Positions 9,870 to 21,413 of a stretch of DNA of 64,000 nucleotides are shown in pieces (the stretch's first letter is position 1; every line of letters starts with the position of its first letter). Origin of the DNA: Halichondria panicea (taxonomy: Eukaryota; Porifera; Demospongiae; Suberitida; Halichondriidae); assembly GCF_963675165.1 (NCBI RefSeq), contig NC_087392.1:5339442-5403441 (forward strand), written 5' to 3'. Below the pieces are notes generated by a model. That model was not told the DNA's origin and ran no database searches. It was given only the letters and a program-made list of their open reading frames with translations. The position numbers and the translations under genes are program-made.

Positions 9870-11324
9870 CTACAAGGGAAAGCAATCTGGTGATGCAAAA
9901 TTATACAATACAAATATGTACACTAAAAACACACAATCTAAAAAATTGCTAGGATTGGCCTGGGAAAGCACCAAGCGAGCAGGAACGAGCCGTACGTCTA
10001 TCCGTTACAATGTCATGAATATGTGCAAGAATAAGTACGGTCTATTTTTTGAACACAGTCAATAGACAATTACAATTTCAACCAAGGTTAATAATAAGTG
10101 TCAATCAGGAATGTAGTGATGTGTATCAACACTGGCTGTACATGTGATGACATTGTAACTGATTGACTATAATATACAGAGTGGTGGTACAAGCACGCAT
10201 GATCGCGGCTAAGCACATGCATGCAGGGAGATAGCACAAGTCAAGGTAGCTAATAGTTGTTAGTAGTATCACTTTTTGAATGTCATCGACAACCTCTTGC
10301 TGTGCTGTTATAAGCTCTGTGAATTTGTATGCAAGTGTTTGCATATAATTATAATGCATGAGAAAGTGTACAATAAATATACAAATGCAAGTTATGAGGA
10401 TAATACACGTACAGCACTCAAAATGAAGTGTTCTACTGACAATTCTGGTCTTCAAAGCTCTTACTGACGATGACAAGGTAGCCAGCCAGTCACAGCTTTA
10501 GGTAAGAAACAGAGAAACACACAATTCAGTAACTGCTGAGCTCTTTCTAGGTCCGTACCTCATGATGAATATTATTAGCCTACATTTTTGGTTACACCAC
10601 AAACCAGTAAGACTGGAGGTCCTATCAGTTTCTCCACTGAGAAAGAGCTCTACCACATCTATATAATAATATGCATTTCTGGAATGGACAACCAAAGGGG
10701 AGTCCATTATAGCAAGTTAACACAAAATTGCACAGAGGGTTGGGGAAAACTGCCACTGGTATAGTAGGTATTGGGTCATAGATCATCATAGAATGAGTAT
10801 ACTCAGATTGATCGAGGGGCACACTATGGCGACCATAAGCAGAATTTAAACACCTGTAAACAATCATGACACACATAGCTGCCAGCCAGGCCTCGTAGTT
10901 CAGGTCCACCATATACCCATCGATGTTAGTTTGGTTTGACTTATAGTATATATCTTACGTGTCAGCATAGTAGAGTAATCTCCCTGCATGTGCATCTCTT
11001 GAATTGTTTGTCTACAAGGAATTTAAGAAATGGATGAGAGTTGCATGGATGTAGACTCGCAAGCGTCACTGTTGCAAGCAAACAACTGTTCACCTGCAAC
11101 AGTGACGGCTTGCGAGTCTAGCATGAATGTACCATAAAGAAATGCATGATGTTCTGGGTATATTGGGTTATATTTTTAACAATCTCTTCATTGACCAGAA
11201 GCTGAACAAGTTAATCAAATCTATAGCAACGACAATCACAATGTTATAATGATAGTCATGTGACCAATGTTTGCCCACAGAGACAACAAACAGTACATTA
11301 CATGTGTAGCATTCATATAGCTGA
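9870..11324. other. Unassigned sequence between helicase copy A and NLR1
   Basis: The first 25 bp are helicase intron 7; exon 7 is absent. A minus-strand stretch near 10276-10350 translates as AYKFTELITAQQEVVDDIQK and looks exon-like. A second at about 10858-10935 (NQTNIDGYMVDLNYEAWLAA) recurs at 21848-21912 upstream of NLR3. I do not recognise either family. A 25-bp foldback lies at 11052-11120. No intact gene is supported. Confidence 0.4.
11052..11120. repeat. Short foldback (25-bp arms)
   Basis: The left arm at 11052-11076 starts TAGACTCGCAAGC. The right arm at 11095-11120 is its reverse complement apart from one extra base, and the loop is 18 bases. It is probably a tiny foldback element. 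Confidence 0.7.
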
Positions 11325-11508
11325 TTGAGCAACTCAGTAACAAGTTGTGCATTGTATACAAAGTTTGAGGTCAGTCAATAGAAAGTGAACTGTATTTTCT
11401 AATCTACAAACAATGTAAGTGCCAGCAAAGAAGACTTATACAAGCACTGTATGTGATTGTTCTTTATACATAGATCTACAGCTCATTGAATAAAGACATA
11501 CGAAAGCA
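11325..11508 (+). promoter_or_regulatory. Conserved 5' flank of the NLR genes
   Basis: The 180 bp upstream of the NLR1 start are shared with the flanks of NLR2 (about 7955-8171) and, more weakly, NLR3 (about 22235-22410). Shared pieces include aacaagtt-tg, gtgaactgtattttc, aatgtaagtgccagc, agaagacttata and cgaaagcaatgga at the start codon. Conservation across copies shows the promoter and 5' UTR were duplicated with the gene. No specific factor site is claimed. Confidence 0.5.
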
Positions 11509-11693
11509 ATGGATCTATCTCCATTGACACAAGGGGAACAAAAGAATGAACAGCCACAACAAGTGAGCAGTCACAGTCCGTCAGCTCAACACACTAGTTG
11601 GCCACCAACTGTTTACGGCCCACACTCCTCTCACACTATAACAGAACAATGTATCACTGTTTCAAATACCACTCAGATGACTACTAGCACTCA

Positions 11694-11949
11694 CACAGGA
11701 AAAATATCTAAATTTCCTATACTTTCAGGATAGTACAAAATTTCCTGTAGACTTTTCTTTATGAATCGTACACATGTCCTGAACTTCTTCAGGAATAGTA
11801 AAGGAAACTATACAGGAAACGTTGCACTATCCTTTGTAAGTAGGTTGCAGGACACTTGCAGGACACCTGCCATTTTTCAGGAAATGTGCAGATTTTATGG
11901 GCTGCACTGTAGCAGCACTGTAGCAGGAAATTTAAATATTTTCCCTGTG
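11694..11949. mobile_element. 256-bp MITE in the NLR1 leader exon
   Basis: The left end CACAGGAAAAATATCTAAAT and the reverse complement of the right end, CACAGGGAAAATATTTAAAT, form a near-perfect TIR. TCA at 11691-11693 and 11950-11952 is a 3-bp target-site duplication. Removing the element and one TCA restores continuity with the NLR2 leader. It has no coding capacity. Confidence 0.85.
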
Positions 11950-14900
11950 TCATTCACAGTCAAATGCTCATTTCCAATCGTCCATTAGCGCTAACACTGA
12001 ACAAATAGAGGCCCGTCCTCAAGTTGATGATTGTCTGAGTGCTCCACCAGCTAAAAGGGTGCGTTCCGATAACCATGAACAGCTCAATTCTATAGCTACA
12101 AGTAAACATTCGTTGTCTACCGGAACCAGAAGCACTATAGCAAGTTCAAGTCAGACAACACCAGCTGGTAGTCAATACTTAGACTTCAATGAAATGTACC
12201 AAGAACTTTATGAAGTCAGCCCAAAATGGTACAACCTAGGCCTTGCACTGGGCCTTGCTCCACATATCCTCAATATCATTAAACACAATAATAAAGACGA
12301 CTGTGAAACCTGTTTAAGGGAAATCCTAGGACAACGATACGATGACACCACAAAGTCAATTATAACATGGGAAGAAATAGACAAAGCTTTAAGACAACCT
12401 ACTGTTCAAATGATTGCATTGGCTGATAAAATACAAGAAAAAATATCCATAAAAAGCCTATCAACAAGTAGCTCACAGCCTAGCAGTGACCCCACTACAG
12501 AATGTGTTGTGAGGTACACCAGCTTCGTCAAAGACAGGTACAAACAGTTGTTACCTTTTCCAGACGATTGGCCACCACCATTTAAAGATAAGTTTACAAA
12601 ACTAGCTCTAATAGAGAGAAAGAATGAGACGCGATTAACTCAAGCTAAACACCAACCATCAATCCAGTATGATTACGCTACTGGTAATGTGGACAATATT
12701 GTTGAGAGAAAGAAAGCGATCACACTAGAACAGATCTTCGAGCCTTTAAGTGGCGATTCCGAAATAGCTGCACCAAACAGGTACACTGTTTTAATGGACG
12801 GAGCCCCAGGAGTAGGCAAAACCACACTCAGCAGGAAGATATGCATTGATTGGGCACAAGGGAAGCTCATCAAGGACCACCACATTGTTATCCTCAAACC
12901 ACTAAGGGAACTAAGAGGTCACACAGCTGCCTCATTATCTGACCTATTAAACGCTGACGACTTTGAGCAACATGAAAAGGAGAAGATCGTCAAGCACATG
13001 AAAAGCACGTTTGGTTCGGGAGTCATATTCATCTTCGATGGTTTTGACGAGCTGAGTGGCGAGCAACGATCTGATAAGAAAACTATTTTCTGGGATATAA
13101 TTCGAGGGAATCGCCTATACAACTGTTCTGTGCTGGTTACATCACGCTCATACGCCTCAGGCCCACTACAGGATATCAACCGTGTCAATCGACATGTTGA
13201 AGTATTAGGATTCAAGAAAAGGATATTGAACATTGTATTAAGCAAAACGTTGCAGACAAGACAAAAGCAAAGAAGCTAATACAGATGCTGAAAGAGAGGT
13301 TGGATATTGTCTCCCTATGCTATATCCCTCTAAACTGCAGGATTGTTCTGTATGTCTACCAGCAACAAGATACCTTACCCAACACACTCACACAACTCTA
13401 TGAGATATTCATTTTGTACACACTTAAACACTACAAGAACAAAATATTTCAAGAACGAGAGCATGAAATTGACAATGACCAGATAGAACATGCTAATACT
13501 ATAACGACATTGCCAACTCAAGTTGTCAAGTGTCTAGACTACCTATCAGAAACTGCATTCACAGGAATGACTCAAGACAAACTGGTCTTTGAATATACAG
13601 AAGTCACTAAAGAAAGAGGTGCTTTGTCACTGGGACTGTTAAACCTAATAAAGTGTACGGGGGCTCATTATTATCATTTAACCATTCAAGAGTTTCTAGC
13701 AGCCAGACATCTCGCACTAACAAAGAGCAACAAAGACAAACTAGAGTTCTCTACATCCAAAATTGGTGATGATAGATTTAGAATGACTTTACTCTTTCTC
13801 TCTAGATTGACTCAACTTGATTTTCTTCCCATTGAACAAGCCTTCCCAGCTCAGAAATCAATAGACACTCGTGTGGAGCATAAATACAAAAACAAAACAA
13901 AATCTTTGCGAAAAGAAGAAAAATCTCGTTTCTTGTTCCTAGCCCATCTTCAATATGAAAGCAGACAAACAACACACAACTGGCTCATGCCCTGTCTAGT
14001 GACTAATTCACTCAACTTGTCAGAGCAGAGTCTCTCTCAGTTCGACTGCCTTGTCTTGGCCAACTTTCTCGCCCTAACTCCCAAAGATCACGTGTGGGAT
14101 GAGGTAAACTTGTCCCAGTGTGGTCTCACTAATGACCGCTTCAACACAATAATTACAAAGAAACATTCACAAAGACACGTTTCAGTATTGTGCTTAACTA
14201 AACTATTAGATGTCACTTCTAACAGAATCAATGCTGGGGATCTACATGTATTGATGCCACTATTATCAGTAGAGTCGAAGGTGGACAGTATTAGTATCCC
14301 ACACTACGAATCATGCACTGAGTTCAGGAAGTTAGAAGATGTTGCGAAAGGAATAAGGTATTTATATTTTGGTAAACACTCTACAGATCGCAATCAAACA
14401 GTGCTATCAAGTAGAGAGATGATCGTTTCCACACATTCAAAAATTTGCTCAGGAATTCTTACCAAATTTTTTGAGGTTATTCGACCTAAAGTTTTGAAAC
14501 GACTGTCACTGGCTGGCCCCAAAGCTTTTGAAGATTGCCCGGATTGTTCTGGCTCTGGAAATGAGGCTTGGGAAAGTGTTTGCAATATCATTAAAAATAG
14601 CAAGCATTTAGAATACCTTCAAATTCACAAGAGCCAGTTCCATTTATACGATATTGTACCACTAATGGTAGCTGTGCAAAACAAGAGAAACTTACGTACC
14701 TTACAAATACCAGGAAACAAAATAAGCCACGAAGGTTCTAATACAATTACGAAATAACTTGCCAGTGAATGTATATGTGCTCACATTTCAACATCTGATA
14801 AGGTTAAATTGACAATGTCAGTACACAAGGACAAACTAGTTTATTTTGATATTGAGTCACTTGACAAGTACATACAAGATGTTGACTCAGAGGATCTATT

Positions 14901-15585
14901 TATGCCCTTTATGCCCTTGCTAGAAGAAGATTTGTCATCGGAACTACATGGAGTATCTGTTACCACTAAATCAGTCGTGTCCAAGGCTCTACTGAGATCA
15001 ATAGGAAATAGCAAAACGGTGACTAGTTTAACATTAGCCAATCTTTCTAATGAGAAGCTCACAAAATGTGCTGGGGAATTTCAAGATATGCTTAAGAAGA
15101 CCAAGATTTTGCAAACACTGAAACTGGACTCGTGTGAACGAAATGACACATCTATCAAACAATTAGAGGATGGACTCTTACTCAATCCAACTGTGGCACT
15201 CAAGTTAGAACACTCTAGATGGGGAGACAGCAGCTACAAGTCTTGAAAGTAATATTAAGTGATAATTCAGAAAGTTTATTCCATGCTCTATCAGATAATC
15301 AAAGCTTGAGAGAACTCAGTATCAAGACTACTGGCAAGATGGCAACATTGTTGTTTCAAACACTCTCATCAACTTCCGTCACCACTTTAGACTTATCAAT
15401 GCCTTACAGAAGTGAAGAAGGATTTGGAAATGAGGGATCTTTAGCCTTTAAAGAGTACATGTACATTCATGGAAGAAAAGTGCTAACAGTTTGAGAGTTA
15501 CCGATTTTGGTTTAACAGAAGAAGCATTTAAGGGAATTACTTTTACAAAGGACTCTCCTTTGAGAGAACTTTCTATCAACTGTAA

Positions 15586-16491
15586 TAAACTAGTGTTCAA
15601 GCTGGCGCTGTGCTAATGCCTCTCGCCATGTTTTTGCTTTCGCTGAAAAGTATTAGAGTGTTATATTAGTTTCTATAATGAATATTAAAGTTAGCTTATC
15701 TATATAAAGTCACTGAGAAGAAAATACTTATTTACATGCATCTATTGCTGTATTATGTGGCTTACCAGGACCTCAAGAAAGAATAAGAAAATTGATTCTT
15801 CCAGGATCTGTGTAGTTCAGTGTATATAATATCTAAGAAGAAAAGACCTGTGTACATGCATATTGTTATCTATATTGTTATTAGCCTCGATTCCAGGCCG
15901 CTAAGAGAGGTTTAGGCCTTGAGAAGGAGGCTATATTGTTATATGGTAGTGTTTTGTGGCTTACCAGGCCTTCAAGACAAAGATGATTCTGCCAGGAGGA
16001 TCTGGATCTGGATCTTGGATATTATTTCTCACACATGGGGAATGAGCGCGCATGCGCATTACATACACAGGAATAATTAAAGGGTGTGTCCAAAGAGATC
16101 AATTTTCACAAATGGCTACTGCTAGCTAGCTGTTACATTACACAGATATTTTCTGAGTATTGTAGCTAACAAAAAGCTAGCGCTTTAGTGCAAGGCCAAC
16201 TCATATGTTGAATAGAAAGTTTGTGCGGACAGATGATGCTATGAAAGATTCTGAAGAGACTGCAACAGCCTTCAATGTGAGTCAAACTAGCCATAACTCG
16301 AGAAAGAAGCTTTAATTTACTAATCCACGAATCAAAATCCAAGAGAACGTGGCTAGAAGCCTATAGAAGCTGTTAGCTTTCGTCGCATTGCAACCGTTGA
16401 GCAGTTACAGCTGGAACAGACACACACACAGACACACACACACACAGTCAGCTTTACCGTATCCCTCGTGCGGCTACGCCTCGAGGCATAA
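15586..16491 (-). mobile_element. Non-autonomous element, copy 2, inserted in the NLR1 LRR region
   Basis: This is the reverse complement of the element at 5937-6782. NLR3 reads straight through the corresponding point (near 27190), so this is an insertion in NLR1. The edges lie in TA-rich flanks (tgtaataa and aataga), so the target duplication cannot be read exactly. It contains a nested 52-bp element. Confidence 0.8.
15882..15933. mobile_element. 52-bp nested mini-element with 9-bp target duplication
   Basis: The element begins TAGCCTCG and ends GGAGGCTA, with internal AGGCC/GGCCT inversion. TATTGTTAT occurs on both sides (15873-15881 and 15934-15942), and copy 1 of the host element lacks the insert. 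A 9-bp duplication is characteristic of Mutator-like elements. Confidence 0.85.
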
Positions 16492-17629
16492 ATAGAGAAA
16501 GGTTGGACAGAACTTTTCAATAGTCTTTGTTCATCACGCATCACCACACTAGACGTCAGTGGTAATAGCTTGAAAGGAGACGAGTGTTCCACAGCTTTGA
16601 AACGTCTACTCATCAACAACAAAACATTGACTGTTCTAAAAATAGGTCGTCTGTATGAGACAAATGATGACTTGGTTTGTTGTATTGCTGACGCTCTGTC
16701 ACAAAACTCGTTGAAGAAACTAACAATCAGCACCCACAACTTCATCTTAACTTTTAGTTATGCATGGACAAAACTATTTGAAAGTTTACATGAAAACACA
16801 ATGTTAAACACGCTAGACTGTAGTGAAGTTGAAGTCTACCGAAGCAATGAAGTCCCTAAATCTTTGTGTGAATTGCTAAAATACAATCAAAACCTTCAAA
16901 ATCTAAATATTGCCGATTGTTTCATTGAGCGTCATTTGAAAGAGTTTGCAATGGCACACATTCAGAGAAAATCTGTCCTAAATTTAACTGTTGAAAAATT
17001 GGAAGATCATTTAATGAAAGAGATCGAGGGACTTGAAACAGATACTGACAAGGAGTACAACATCAAAAACAAATAAAAAGTACCACTGTATATTTAGAGA
17101 CTGCTATAATAAAATGCTCAATATTAATTAAGGAAGACGTTCGTTAGAAATAAATAATAGTCACACTACGTTCATTAGAAATGTAGCATTGTAATAATAG
17201 TCATAATTATTATGTTTGTGATCATACCTGTATTTTCATGAGGTGTGTGTATCGCAGTGAGTTCATGTTCTTGAGCATGTGTCCCTCGTCCAGTACAAGA
17301 CAGTCTAGAGAGAGCTTCCTAAAGAACTTCCTGTCCTCAGCCTGACCTATACACACATTGTACCTGCATGGGGACACAGAGATAGACCATAACTGAGGCA
17401 TTGAGTGAACAGATTCAACTGTGTGCATGAGATCTATAGCAGTTGTGTAGAAATGCTCACAGCAGATGCACACATTGTACCTACAGCTATGTAGGTCAGG
17501 TTAACACAAATGTCAACAGGTGGAACCACAGGATTAAACAAGTGCCAGAGTACAATATTAAATTAGTGACAGTACATATGTTGTGAGGATGACATCAAAG
17601 TTATCACGATTGGTTATTTTGGATAAATA

Positions 17630-18695
17630 GATTCACAAAATCTCTGTGAAAACAAGAGAGATCTCGTTTCTTGTTCCTAGCCCATCTTCAATATGAAAGC
17701 CGACAAACAACCCACAACTGGCTCTTGCCCTGTCTGGTAACCAATTCACTCAATTTGTCAGAGATCAGTCTCTCTGTTCGACTGCCTTGTCTTAACCAAC
17801 TTTCTCGCCCTAACTCCCAAAGATCACGTGTGGGGTGAGATAAACTTGTCCCATTGCAGTCTCACTAATGACCGCTTCAAGACAATAATTAAAAAGAAAC
17901 ATTCACAAAGAGACATTCCAGTATTGTTCTTAACTAAACGATTAGAAGTCACTTCAAACAATATCACTGCTGAGGATCTACATGTATTGATGCCACTATT
18001 ATCAGAAGAGTCGAAGGTGGACAGCATTAGTATCCCACACCACGAATCATGCACTGAGTTAGGAGGTGCAATTGTGAAGGGATTAAAGAAATTAGTAAAT
18101 TTTTACACTCTACAGATCACAATCACACAGTGCTATCAAGTAGAGAGGTGATTGTTCCCACATATTTAAACATTTGCTCAGGAATTCTCGCCACAATTTT
18201 CAAGTTTATTAAACCTGCAGAGTTGAAACGACTATCACTGGCTGGCCCCAAAGCTTTTTAAGATTACACGGATTGTGTTTGCAATGTCATCAAAAATAGC
18301 AAGCATATACAACACCTTCAAATTCACAAGAGCCAGTGCCCTTTATACGATATTACAAACATTTGCAAAACAAGAGAAACCTGCGTTCATTACAAATACA
18401 TGGAAACAAAATAAGCCACGAGGGTTTAATACACTTACGAAATAACTTACCACTGAATGTACGTGCTCACATTTCAACATACGAATTAGCGATGTCAGTA
18501 CACAAAGACAAACTTGTTCATATTGATATTGAGTCACCTGATGGGTACATACAAAGTGTTGACTAAGAGGATCTATTTATACCCTTTATGCCCTTGCTAG
18601 AAGGAGATTTTCCATCAGAACTATACATGGAGTACGTGACTGTCCACTAAATCATTTGTGTCCAAGGCTCTACTCAGGTCAATAGGAAATAGCAA
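17630..18695 (+). pseudogene. NLR4: LRR-region fragment
   Basis: The sequence corresponds to NLR3 from about 25418 to 26500: FLFLAHLQYESRQTT, then DLHVLMPLLSEESKVDSIS and HISTYELAMSVHKDK in differing frames. Several frameshifts and small deletions break it, for example around 17775, 18090 and 18250. It has neither Death nor NACHT sequence. It is joined directly to a truncated helicase exon 9 on its left. Confidence 0.85.
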
Positions 18696-19480
18696 CGTAG
18701 TATAAGAGCCAGAGTATAGCTGAGTTAGTGCTAGCTCACCTTGTGATTCTATATGGTTTCTCTTGTCGTTCTATAGGAGTTCTTTTAAATAAGGAAGGTC
18801 AAATGCAACAATCTGTTCTTATCCTGCACTATGCAAAGCTGCCATTGCATAGAATCTACTTGTAGCTGAGTGAGTGCAGAACCTATCAATCTGCTTGAAG
18901 AATGCAGTGATTACATAAAAGCATTGATGCGTTTGATCTGTCATAATTACGCTGCCTAACCATTGCATGCTATACATACTCTGCGCATATATAGCAGGTA
19001 ATTTTTGAGGGGTAAAAAAAGTTCGTTCATCTCGATAACGGCGGTTTTCGTTAGTCAACATTTCATGCGTTCTGATCAACTTGCCCAGAATATTTTACCC
19101 CACCGTACAACTTGCACTGCATTCACTCTTTATAGAATAAGTCTCAGCATTGTTAAATTCATTCGTATAACAAATGTGACCTGAAAACTTGCATGCGTAT
19201 AATATGACTTGAGTTATATATTTTACATAAATTATAACTCTCGATAATAGCATAATTATGATGTGCAGTGACTGACTATCAAAGAATTTTGTACGTAAGG
19301 ATATAGGTATTTCGAATCTTCTCAGTACAGAGACAGAGCAGCACTCCTTCGATTCGTGAATGGATTGCTTATTGTTTTTTGATTTAAAAAAAGGATCTGC
19401 ATACACGATTTGTCACAATCTTTTCCTCAGTGTTTATTCTCGCATGCAATTATTTTGTATGATCTTGTTCTAGAGACCTA
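18696..19480. other. Unassigned sequence
   Basis: About 785 bp with no match elsewhere in the window and no convincing exon. It separates the NLR4 fragment from helicase intron 12. Possibly a decayed transposon; no inverted ends or target duplication were found. Confidence 0.3.
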
Positions 19481-20249
19481 TTAATATGGTGATCCCTAAC
19501 CTGATCATCAATACCAGCTATACGCTAGGCTAATTACTTCAACTGAACGAGCAGTGACACTCAGTAAATAACTATGTTAAGAGTTGCATGATAACATAGC
19601 AGGTCAATTGACAACCATCTGGTACAATATTGAGGACAACACAATGTTTGAGGGACTGTGAACGGAAGCAATCTCTGCACATGAAACCACACCCACTGCC
19701 TCTCTTACGACTACTAGCCACAATCTCCCAACACACAACATTCCCCTGCAGGCACTCATCATGTCGGCCCTGATTGACCCTGAGTGACCTCTCCACCATG
19801 CCCCTGTACAACGTCCACTGAGTCTCCGTCAGCTGACAATGCTCTGTACTGGACACCTTGGCCGGGAGCTGACTCAGCACTTGTGACTTGAGCCTCCGCA
19901 GTGTGAAGGGTGTCATGATCTGCTTGGCCTGTCTCACTTGCTCCTGGTAGTAGGCACTCGACTCGTCCACTCTCTGTGGAATGTGTGTGTGTGTATGTGG
20001 GGGGGGCAGTGTGTGTGTGTGTGGGGGGGGGGCAGTGTAGTAAGAACTGTGAACTGTACAGGGGAAAGCAGCAAATTTTGGCTTACAAATGTTTGTGAGC
20101 TGAAAAACACACCATAAGAATCTTTTAAAAGAGCTTTAGACAACCTAAATTCAAGTTCTGGTCATCCCAAATGACTAAAGGGCAACTTCCTATCGAATCA
20201 CTCACCCTAGCTTTAGAGAAGGTGATTCGGATTTGAGCAGAGAATTGTA

Positions 20250-20732
20250 GTGGGTGGGGGATTTAGTGATTCAAAAACATTAAATACGGTCGAGATATTA
20301 AACACTGCTAACATGCGATGGTCTATTGTTAGCTCACTACCTGTGCCAACCAGTCACCCATCAACAACGATCTGTGGAGACTATGTGTATATACACCCAC
20401 GAACTAGTGATCAAGAGAAGTATTCAGTGTACAAATGCTCATTAAGACAACTAACTCAGTCTCAGCCAAGCTCAGCTATATGGGAGAAGATTGCCCCTTT
20501 GTCAGTTAGCTGGTCCTCTCTTGTTACCATCAATGGCCACCTGCTGGCAGTGGGTGGGCGGGACTCCAATAGAGATAAGACTAAGGACATATATCAGTAC
20601 AATAAGACATCATGGACTGTCATTAGTCAAACGTCAACACCTCGAGCAGCATGTCCGACTGCTGCCCTCCCTGGGAACAAACTGATGGTGGTGGGTGGAG
20701 ACAGAAAATGTGAAGTAATTACTTTTGTATAG
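20250..20732 (+). pseudogene. Kelch-domain fragment of a kinase-kelch gene
   Basis: This corresponds to the last 160 residues of the full genes at 32.4 and 58.8 kb, from the middle of the kelch domain (NTVEILNTANMRWSIVSSLP) to the terminal CEVITFV and stop. The kinase, coiled coil and first kelch repeats are missing. The left edge is fused to helicase exon 11. The downstream 270 bp match the 3' flank of the full genes. Confidence 0.88.
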
Positions 20733-21150
20733 TTCCTAACTTGTTCTTTGTGTCTTATTGTTAATTTTGATGAAAGTTGTGGTGAGCAATATAGATTTGG
20801 GAGATAAAAAGTTTATATTTGGGTGATTTTTGCTGTGCATGTGTTGTTAACATTACGTGAGATAGATTGAGATTAAAGCATTGGGAACTATTAATATGGT
20901 GATCCCTAACCTGATCATCAATACCAGCTATACGCTAGGCTAATTACTTCAACTGAACGAGCAGTACACTCAGTAAATAACTATGTTAAGAGTTGCATTA
21001 TTGCCAGTGCATTTCATACTGGCATGACTTTTCCTGAAATGTATGTGAGACACACTCTGTATGCCATAGAGAGCCGACAGATCGAACCTCTATAATAGGT
21101 GACGTGCACGAACGGCATGGTTATAGAGTGACCACAATAGCACACATATT
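20733..21150. other. Kelch 3' flank / helicase intron 12 remnant
   Basis: Bases to about 21000 match the 3' flanks at 34645-34910 and 60916-61190, which are helicase intron 12. From there to the MITE at 21151 nothing is recognisable. Confidence 0.5.
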
Positions 21151-21413
21151 AAAATACCTTAAAGGTGAAATATTTTTCGTGGATATTAATTTCTGCCATT
21201 TCTGCGAATGAGAGAAAATGTGTACTCGCAGATAATTAGAAAATGAAATAAATCTCATTAAAACCACTTGCGAGAAATTAGAAACGCTATGAAAACATTA
21301 ACATTAATTTCCTAACTTGAGCAAGATTTATAGCAGAATTTAATACCAGCAAAATGAGCTAAACAGTGAACGCAAACAAATCTACCTGTGAAAATATGTC
21401 ACCTTAATGTAAC
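21151..21413 (-). mobile_element. MITE-like repeat related to the JADE intron element
   Basis: The ends are inverted: TAAAGGTGAAATATTTTTC on the left, and the reverse complement of the right end reads TTAAGGTGACATATTTTC. The interior matches 3142-3356 in opposite orientation. It has no coding capacity. Confidence 0.7.

Larger units (their letters stand above)
11509..17076 (+). pseudogene. NLR1: Death-NACHT-LRR receptor gene, broken by two transposons and several frameshifts
   Basis: In order: a Ser/Gln-rich leader from ATG 11509; a Death domain at about 12180-12450 (WYNLGLALGLAPHILNIIKH, then TWEEIDKALRQ); a NACHT domain with Walker A GAPGVGKTT near 12800-12830, Walker B IFIFDGFDEL near 13024-13053 and a VLVTSRS sensor; then leucine-rich repeats to the stop at 17074-17076. 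NLRs are cytosolic pattern sensors that oligomerise through NACHT. Lesions: a 256-bp MITE in the leader (11694-11949), a one-base loss near 13221, one- and two-base changes near 14733 and 14775, a deletion of about 125 bp near 15232, a frameshift near 15495, and an 0.9-kb element at 15586-16491. A short Death-NACHT protein (to 13279) is still readable. The gene is antisense to helicase copy B, with its 3' end about 150 bp from exon 10. Confidence 0.88.
17228..20249 (-). pseudogene. SMARCAD1-like helicase copy B (exons 10, part of 9, 12, part of 11)
   Basis: Minus-strand pieces are exon 10 at 17228-17363 (136 bp), the 3' part of exon 9 at 17580-17613, exon 12 at 19760-19973 (214 bp, SSAYYQEQVRQAKQIMTPF) and the 3' part of exon 11 at 20206-20249. 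The order along the chromosome is scrambled: exon 10/9 pieces lie left of exon 12/11. The exon 9 and exon 12 donors are mutated from GT to AT. Exon 9 is cut by an NLR fragment at about 17614, and exon 11 is fused to a kelch fragment at about 20249. This is non-functional. Confidence 0.85.

Noticed and set aside
13200..13285. Programmed ribosomal frameshift in the NLR genes
   Set aside because: NLR1 needs a -1 shift and NLR3 a +1 shift, and both genes also carry transposons; decay is simpler.
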